Shown here in pieces: positions 58,641 through 64,000 of a stretch of DNA of 64,000 nucleotides (position 1 is the first letter of the stretch; every line of letters begins with the position of its first letter). A program made the position numbers and the translations under genes. Source of the DNA: Massilimicrobiota sp. An134 (GTDB lineage: Bacteria > Bacillota_I > Bacilli_A > Erysipelotrichales > Coprobacillaceae); contig NZ_NFLH01000006.1 of assembly GCF_002160815.1 (NCBI RefSeq), forward strand, positions 34,104 to 98,103, read 5' to 3'. The notes under the pieces were generated by a model. It was given only the letters and a program-made list of their open reading frames with translations, was not told the origin of the DNA and ran no database searches.

Positions 58641-60383
58641 ATGATGGATAATATTATGAGATTGATTGAACAAATAGGTATACGTAATCTCATTTTTATA
58701 GGTATAGGTATTGTTGCGCTTGTAATACTACTTTTATTTTATAGGGGAATGAGATTAAGAAAATATAGGAAATTAATTGTGGATGTAGAAAATCGCATGA
58801 ATGGCATTAAATCACTGCCATTACAATATCGTTTAGGAAGAGTCCACAGTATTTCTAAAAATATGCCAGAGGTTCTGGAAAAATATGAAGAATACGCTCA
58901 GGAATTTGAACGTATTACAGATTATCAGAAAAATCAATTAGGTGTATTGGTTAATGAAGTAGATGAACAGCTTTTTTATGGTAAACTTAGAAAAATATCT
59001 TCTAAAATGAAAGAATTAGAAAGCATGCTGAAAATCTATGAAGATGATTCTCAAGCTTTACTGGCAAAAATTGAAGAAATTACTGAAATTGAGAATGTTC
59101 AAAGAATTGAAATTATTCGTGTGAAAGAAAAGTATCGACAATTGATAGATCACTATGAAACAATCCGTTTTAAAGTAGAAGATTTTGTTAAGGGCATTAA
59201 AAATATTTTTAATAATCTTGATGATTCTTTTGTAAAGCTTGAAGATATGATGAATAATCAGAGGTTTGAAGATGCTAAAAATTTAACACAGGATATTGAT
59301 AAAAAAGTAGACTGGTTAAATGCCCGATTACAGGAGTTACCTGATTATATCGCTATTGTCAGACAGTATATTCCTAAAAAGATTCATTATTTGGATAATT
59401 TGATTAAAGATATGTCTAATGGAGAATTTGCGTTAGAAAAGTTAAATGTATCTGCACGTTATCAGGCCATCCAATCCACTTTAGAAACAACAACTCAACA
59501 TATTCAACAATTACAATTAGAAAATGTTGGCGAAGTCTTACAGAAATTAGTTGATGATATTGATGCTATTATTAAAGATTTAGAAGTTGAAAAACAATCA
59601 TATGATGATTTTAAAACAAAATGGGATGAATCTTATACAGTTATTACCCAGATTTATGATCAGTATAAACAAGCTTTAATTGATCAGAATCGTATTGAAA
59701 ATTTATATTTGATTAATGAAGATTATGTTGATATTCAAGAAAAATATAAAGACTTTGATCAGATTTTAAGAGAATCTTATGATTTAGAAGAAGAAATGAA
59801 TGCAGGTAATTTTTCTTACTTACAAATGATTGACAAAGTTGAAAAGATAAAAAATGCAGCTTTAACTCATCAGGATGACTTAAATTCATTCTTTGCATTT
59901 CGTGATCATTTATATTTACAGGAACAGCGTGCTATTGATGAGTTAGAAAATATTAATATTGTATTATTGGAAATCAAATCTGAAATTAAGAATAAACACT
60001 TACCTATGATCAATGAATCTTACAAAGATTATATTCAGGATTCATACGATAAAGCAGCACAGATTCAAGCCTATCGTATGCACCGTCCAGTGGAATTATC
60101 TGAATTATCTAAACGTGTTGATAGTGCAAGAGATATTATTTATAAATTATATGATAATGTCCATAACTTAATTGTCACAGCTGAAATGGTTGAAGAAGCT
60201 ATTGTTTTTGGAAATCGTTATCGTTCTACTTTTTTAGAGGTGAATACTGAATTAACAAAGGCAGAAGTCTTATTTAGAAATGGTGAATACACAAAAGCTC
60301 TATCAACTGCAGTAGATATTATTGAAAAGATTCAGCCAGGTTCATATGAAAATTTAATTCAAAAAACAAGCGAAAAGTCCTAA
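58641..60383 (+). CDS. ezrA: Septation ring formation regulator EzrA
   Basis: A 580-residue protein with one N-terminal membrane helix (residues 17-37) and a long series of spectrin-like coiled-coil helices to the end. Segments such as YRKLIVDVENRMNGIKSLPLQYRLGRVHSI and YKDYIQDSYDKAAQIQAYRMHRPVELSELSKRVDSARDIIYKLYDNV fit EzrA. It restrains FtsZ polymerisation and helps place the divisome. Length agrees with the family (about 560-580). It lies between rpsD and iscS-thiI, as in Bacillus, which supports the call. Confidence 0.9.
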   Translation: MMDNIMRLIEQIGIRNLIFIGIGIVALVILLLFYRGMRLRKYRKLIVDVENRMNGIKSLPLQYRLGRVHSISKNMPEVLEKYEEYAQEFERITDYQKNQLGVLVNEVDEQLFYGKLRKISSKMKELESMLKIYEDDSQALLAKIEEITEIENVQRIEIIRVKEKYRQLIDHYETIRFKVEDFVKGIKNIFNNLDDSFVKLEDMMNNQRFEDAKNLTQDIDKKVDWLNARLQELPDYIAIVRQYIPKKIHYLDNLIKDMSNGEFALEKLNVSARYQAIQSTLETTTQHIQQLQLENVGEVLQKLVDDIDAIIKDLEVEKQSYDDFKTKWDESYTVITQIYDQYKQALIDQNRIENLYLINEDYVDIQEKYKDFDQILRESYDLEEEMNAGNFSYLQMIDKVEKIKNAALTHQDDLNSFFAFRDHLYLQEQRAIDELENINIVLLEIKSEIKNKHLPMINESYKDYIQDSYDKAAQIQAYRMHRPVELSELSKRVDSARDIIYKLYDNVHNLIVTAEMVEEAIVFGNRYRSTFLEVNTELTKAEVLFRNGEYTKALSTAVDIIEKIQPGSYENLIQKTSEKS

Positions 60384-60397
60384 TTTGGACTTTTTTA
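60373..60397 (+). terminator. Terminator at the end of ezrA
   Basis: AAAAGTCC, short loop, GGACTTTTTT, overlapping the stop codon. Confidence 0.8.
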
Positions 60398-60455
60398 GTG
60401 GCTTTTTCTTAATAAAAATGGTATATATACATATAATGAACTATGGAGGAAAGAT

Positions 60456-61595
60456 ATGATTTATTTAGATTATGTATCAACAACACCATTGAACCAAGAA
60501 GTGAATCATATGTATCAGTCATTATTAAATGATTATTTTGCTAATGCTGATTCGTTATATTCTTTAGGATTAAAAACAAGTGCTTTAATGGAAAAATCAA
60601 GAGAATTAACAGCACAATTATTACATGTTTTACCAGAAGAAATTATTTTTACAAGTGGTGCCAGTGAATCTAATAGTGCAGCTATTAAAGGATGTGCTTT
60701 TCAATATCAAAATAGAGGAAAACATATCATTACAACCGCAGTAGAACATTCCAGTGTTTATCAGTCATGTATTCAATTAAGAGATGTCTTTGGTTTTGAA
60801 GTTGATTTTATATCAGTAGATGCTTCAGGAAATCTTGATTTAAAACAGCTGGAAGAAGCAATCAGACCAGATACAATTTTAATCACGATGATGTATGTGA
60901 ATAATGAAGTGGGAATGGTTTTTCCTATTGAAAAGGTTTATCAGATGATTCAAAAGATCAATCCAAAAATAAAATTACATGTCGATATGGTACAGGCTTT
61001 AGGAAAGATGCCTATTGAACTCACTCATGTAGATTTAGCGAGTTTTTCAGCACATAAAATTTATGGATTAAAAGGAAGTGGTGTTTTATATAAAAAAACA
61101 TCTACGTCATTAGTTCCATTAATTAATGGTGGTCAGCAGGAACATCAATTGCGTGGAGGAACATCTAATACAGCTACACATACAATGTTTGCGAAAACAT
61201 TAAGATTAGCTCTAGAAAATTTAGAACAGAAATATCAATACGTGACTTCTTTGAATCATTATATAAGAGAACAGCTCACTCAGATACCTGATATTGTCAT
61301 CAATACACCTAGTGAGCATGTTTCACCATATATTCTCAATTTTTCATGTGTAGGGTATAAACCAGAAGTGATTTTACATGCTTTAGAAATGTATGAATGT
61401 TATGTATCAACCAAAAGTACCTGTTCATCTCATAAAAATGATATTTCAAGAACATTACAGGCGATGGGAATTCGAGAAGATATTGCTAAAAGTGCGATTC
61501 GTATTAGTTTTTCTCATCATACGACACAAGATGAATTAGATGAATTTTTATTTTATTTAAAGAAAACTTTAAAAACTATTAAGAAACAGAGGTAA
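60456..61595 (+). CDS. Cysteine desulfurase (IscS/NifS family, thiI-linked)
   Basis: A 379-residue PLP enzyme that releases sulfur from cysteine. MIYLDYVSTTPLN, TSGASESNSAAIKG, TTAVEHSSVYQSC, ASFSAHKIYGLKGSGVLY (PLP Lys) and the mobile loop STKSTCSSHKNDISR (catalytic Cys) are present. It lies directly upstream of thiI (six bases), like NifZ of Bacillus, and so probably feeds sulfur to ThiI for 4-thiouridine in tRNA. AGGAGG precedes the ATG. Confidence 0.93.
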   Translation: MIYLDYVSTTPLNQEVNHMYQSLLNDYFANADSLYSLGLKTSALMEKSRELTAQLLHVLPEEIIFTSGASESNSAAIKGCAFQYQNRGKHIITTAVEHSSVYQSCIQLRDVFGFEVDFISVDASGNLDLKQLEEAIRPDTILITMMYVNNEVGMVFPIEKVYQMIQKINPKIKLHVDMVQALGKMPIELTHVDLASFSAHKIYGLKGSGVLYKKTSTSLVPLINGGQQEHQLRGGTSNTATHTMFAKTLRLALENLEQKYQYVTSLNHYIREQLTQIPDIVINTPSEHVSPYILNFSCVGYKPEVILHALEMYECYVSTKSTCSSHKNDISRTLQAMGIREDIAKSAIRISFSHHTTQDELDEFLFYLKKTLKTIKKQR

Positions 61596-61601
61596 TTGTC
61601 A

Positions 61602-62798
61602 ATGGAATGTAGTCATATTTTAGTCAGATTTGGAGAACTAACAACAAAAGGGAAAAATCGTAAACTTTTTATTCGTAAATTAACACAGAATACAAAGGAA
61701 ATATTAAAAGAGTTTTCACATTTAAGATATGAAATGTCTTTTGATCGTTTATATATTATGTTAAATAATGAGGATCCAGAGGCTGTATGTCAGAAGTTAC
61801 AGACAGTCTTTGGCATTTATTCTTTTTCAGTTTGTTATAAAGTGGAAAGTGATTTAGAAAAAATAAAAGAAGTATGTTTACAGATTGTAGAGAAAAATGA
61901 AGGGCATACTTTTAAAATCAAAACAAAGCGTAATGATAAGGATTATCCACTTCACTCACATGATATCAATACGGCTATTGCTGGATATATTTTTCATCAT
62001 ACATCAAAAGAGTTAAAAGTAGATGTTCATCATCCAGAAATATTAATACAAGTTGAATTGCGTAAAGAATGTACCTATGTTATGGATAATGTGATTCAAG
62101 GTGCTGGTGGTTATCCTGTTGGTATTGGTGGAAAAGCTTTATTGATGTTATCAGGTGGGATTGATTCACCAGTTGCCGGATATTTAACATTAAAACGTGG
62201 CGTTGATATTGAATGTATTCACTATGCTTCACCGCCATATACAAATGAATTGGCAAGAGAAAAAGTATTAGATCTTGTTGATGTTTTAAGACATTATACT
62301 CATGGAAAAATCACTGTACATATTATACCTTTTACAGATTTGCAGTTAGCTGTATATGATCATTGTGATGAAAGTTATGCGATGACAATTATGCGTAGAA
62401 TGATGTATCGAATTGCTGAAGGAGTGGCACATCAAAATCAATGTTTAGCATTAGTGAATGGTGAAAGCATTGGACAAGTGGCTTCTCAAACTTTAGAAAG
62501 TATGTCTGTTATTAATGAAGTGATTCATATGCCAGTTATTAGACCAGTTGCTTGTATGGATAAATTAGAAATTATTGATATTGCTCAAAAAATTGGAACA
62601 TATGATATTTCTATTCGACCACATGAAGACTGCTGTACAATTTTTACACCAAAGCAGCCTGCTACAAAACCAAAAAGCTATAAAGCTGAAGCATTGGAAG
62701 AAACATGGGATTATCAAACGATGATTCATGAATGCATTGAACAATGTGAAACAATTGTTATTGATGATCATTATAAAGAAGTAGAGGATTTATTTTAA
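61602..62798 (+). CDS. thiI: tRNA 4-thiouridine sulfurtransferase
   Basis: A 398-residue enzyme: NFLD and THUMP domains (residues 1-165; ILVRFGELTTKGKNRKLF) and a PP-loop ATPase domain with LMLSGGIDSPVAGYL. EDCCTIFTPKQPATKP (about 340-355) holds the conserved Cys. It lacks the C-terminal rhodanese domain of the E. coli protein, as in other Firmicutes; persulfide is taken from the adjacent desulfurase. I start it at the ATG at 61602, eight bases after GAGG; a TTG six bases earlier is too close. Confidence 0.94.
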   Translation: MECSHILVRFGELTTKGKNRKLFIRKLTQNTKEILKEFSHLRYEMSFDRLYIMLNNEDPEAVCQKLQTVFGIYSFSVCYKVESDLEKIKEVCLQIVEKNEGHTFKIKTKRNDKDYPLHSHDINTAIAGYIFHHTSKELKVDVHHPEILIQVELRKECTYVMDNVIQGAGGYPVGIGGKALLMLSGGIDSPVAGYLTLKRGVDIECIHYASPPYTNELAREKVLDLVDVLRHYTHGKITVHIIPFTDLQLAVYDHCDESYAMTIMRRMMYRIAEGVAHQNQCLALVNGESIGQVASQTLESMSVINEVIHMPVIRPVACMDKLEIIDIAQKIGTYDISIRPHEDCCTIFTPKQPATKPKSYKAEALEETWDYQTMIHECIEQCETIVIDDHYKEVEDLF

Positions 62799-63321
62799 TG
62801 AATGATGAAATTTGGGATTTGTATACGCAGGATCGAGTAAAAACAAATCAAAAGATGATGAGAAGCGAGAAGATTCCTTCTCATCTTTATCATCTTGCTG
62901 TTCATATTTGCCTTTTTAATGACCGAGATGAAATGTTGATACAACAAAGATTTAAGAAAAGAAAAACATGGTCAGGATTATGGGATATGAGTGCTGGTGA
63001 TAGTGCATTGATGAATGAAACGAGTTATATGGCAGCTGAAAGAGAAGTTTATGAAGAATTAGGTATTCAATTATCTTTAAAAGATATAAGACTTTTTTGA
63101 CAATTCATTTTGATCAAGATCTTGATGATATTTATCTTATCCGTTATCTTGTCAATATTCAAAATTTAGTTATACAAGATGAAGAAGTACAAAATGTGAA
63201 ATGGGCAAGTCTTGAAGACATAACAAATCTTTTGAAACAAGAAAAATTCGTTCCATATCATCAAAATCTTATATCATTATATTTTGAAATGAAAAATAAA
63301 CATGGAGCACAAAGATTATAA
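62798..63321 (+). pseudogene. NUDIX hydrolase gene broken by a frameshift
   Basis: The first frame (62798-63100) reads MNDEIWDLYTQDR, HLYHLAVHICLFNDRDEMLIQQR, then SGLWDMSAGDSALMNETS and AAEREVYEELGIQ (Nudix helix). It stops at TGA inside a T6 run at about 63093. The second frame (from 63097) continues TIHFDQDLDDIYLIRYLVNI, QDEEVQNVKWASLEDI, the normal C-terminal half. One extra T would join the frames (LFLTIHFDQ). It resembles the IDI-like/YfcD branch. The first Gly of the Nudix box is also Asp, so decay may be older. Its ATG overlaps the thiI stop (TAATG). Sequencing error or slippage at the T run cannot be excluded. Confidence 0.75.
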
Positions 63322-63417
63322 ATATAAAAAGTTTTTTTTATTTTGAATATATATGATGTTTTGTTAATTTATAACCGATTATTCAAGTCAGGTTGCTATG
63401 TTGAAAGGAAATCTTAT

Positions 63418-63894
63418 ATGCAAAAGTTATTAAAAGATATATCGACTCAATTTCATTTGCTACCTAAATGGGAACAAAGAATCTCATGGTGGTATGTTAT
63501 CTCGGTAAGTTTGATTTTAGTACAATATTTCATCAATCGTCAATTAGATATTCATACATATTTTCACCCATTTATAAGTATAATGATTAATATACTTGTG
63601 ATTATAGATATTTTTCTTATACCTGTTATTCTTGTGGTTATAGAGATATTAAGTGAAAAAATGAATTTATTACTTAAATTGATTCAAATCTTTTTATCAA
63701 TTGCAGGGGTAGGTATAATAACACTTATCTTATCTATGATGTTCTTTATGACGAATAAATCTGCAATCAGTAGTAATACTGTAAATATTTCTTTTAGTAA
63801 TAATAAAGTTTATATTGAAAATGGTGTGTGGCTAGAGAGTAGAAATCATATTGATGTATATCAAATTGAAAATTTAATTTTTATAAAAATCTAA
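63418..63894 (+). CDS. Hypothetical membrane protein
   Basis: A 158-residue protein with three membrane helices (about 24-42, 52-78 and 87-110) and a short C-terminal beta-like domain (NTVNISFSNNKVYIENGVWLES). I do not recognise a family. The ATG at 63418 follows AAAGGAAA; an upstream TTG in frame (63343) would add 25 residues without a site. It follows the broken NUDIX gene by about 95 bases and may be its own unit. The last 106 bases of the window hold no feature I can name. Confidence 0.65.
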   Translation: MQKLLKDISTQFHLLPKWEQRISWWYVISVSLILVQYFINRQLDIHTYFHPFISIMINILVIIDIFLIPVILVVIEILSEKMNLLLKLIQIFLSIAGVGIITLILSMMFFMTNKSAISSNTVNISFSNNKVYIENGVWLESRNHIDVYQIENLIFIKI

Positions 63895-64000
63895 CCCTAG
63901 ATAAATGTTGGTAACTATATTTAAAATATATTGATTATATGGTCTTAAATGAAAATTCATTTGTAAAGTCACTATATCTTAGCTCACACATGGAGTTCAT

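Noticed and set aside
1..64000. CRISPR array, prophage, insertion sequence or integrative element
   Set aside because: No regular short repeats with spacers, no transposase, integrase or phage structural motif was seen on either strand.

Overview
The window looks like chromosomal DNA from a low-GC Bacillota (Firmicutes). The most likely group is an anaerobic gut member of the Erysipelotrichia/Coprobacillaceae type. This rests on strong A/T codon bias, class III ribonucleotide reductase, an Rnf complex, class I fumarase, PduL, and Bacillus-like synteny blocks (tmcAL-yceD-rpmF; cdaA-cdaR-glmM; lolA-like gene-alr; rpsD-ezrA-iscS-thiI). Species assignment is inference. I see no prophage, insertion sequence or CRISPR array. 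Most of the DNA is ordinary core and metabolic genome, with a few decayed or degenerate genes.

Layout. 1-6.5 kb: 3' part of pheT, a leftward group (tmcAL, split ThrE-type exporter), yceD-rpmF behind a consensus promoter, a GNAT plus a cysteine-less rhodanese-like protein, and tRNA-Glu/tRNA-Trp. 6.5-13.7 kb: accessory-looking stretch with an RpiR regulator beside a wrecked GH1 phospho-beta-glucosidase gene, an FMN-binding protein, MerR and XRE regulators, a DUF3795 protein, an SPL-like radical SAM protein, a GyrI-like protein and a tyrosine phosphatase. 13.7-19 kb: an HPr paralogue without the active-site His (Crh-like), nrdD-nrdG, a Cof-type HAD phosphatase and a dipeptidase. 19-24.2 kb: lipoprotein, RpiR, fumarase alpha/beta, RpiR, threonine aldolase-like gene, HU. 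24.3-32.5 kb: pduL, cdaA-cdaR-glmM, a two-component system, SPFH/NfeD. 32.5-43.7 kb: two tandem thioredoxin-like lipoproteins, deoD, HAD, LolA-like gene and alr, TetR and iron alcohol dehydrogenase, CorC-type and YihY-type membrane proteins, and an RlmD-like protein that has lost its catalytic residues.

43.7-49.3 kb holds the most interesting system: an rnfC-D-G-E-A-x-B operon. RnfD is extended by an extra membrane segment, a charged linker and two tandem flavinylation-type FMN-binding domains. RnfB is cut to its membrane anchor and first four-Cys domain, with no ferredoxin domains. A 61-residue Cys/His-rich membrane protein is encoded between rnfA and rnfB. Together these suggest a flavin-rich Rnf variant with altered electron entry or exit and a candidate dedicated Fe-S maturation factor.

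49.3-64 kb: MarR-controlled heterodimeric ABC exporter, thioredoxin, HD protein, RsmF-type methyltransferase, tag, tRNA-Leu, a pRiA4b ORF-3-like protein, rpsD with a structured leader, ezrA, iscS-thiI, a frameshifted NUDIX gene and a terminal membrane protein. Coordinates of starts were chosen by ribosome binding site and family length; where I moved a start, the entry says so.
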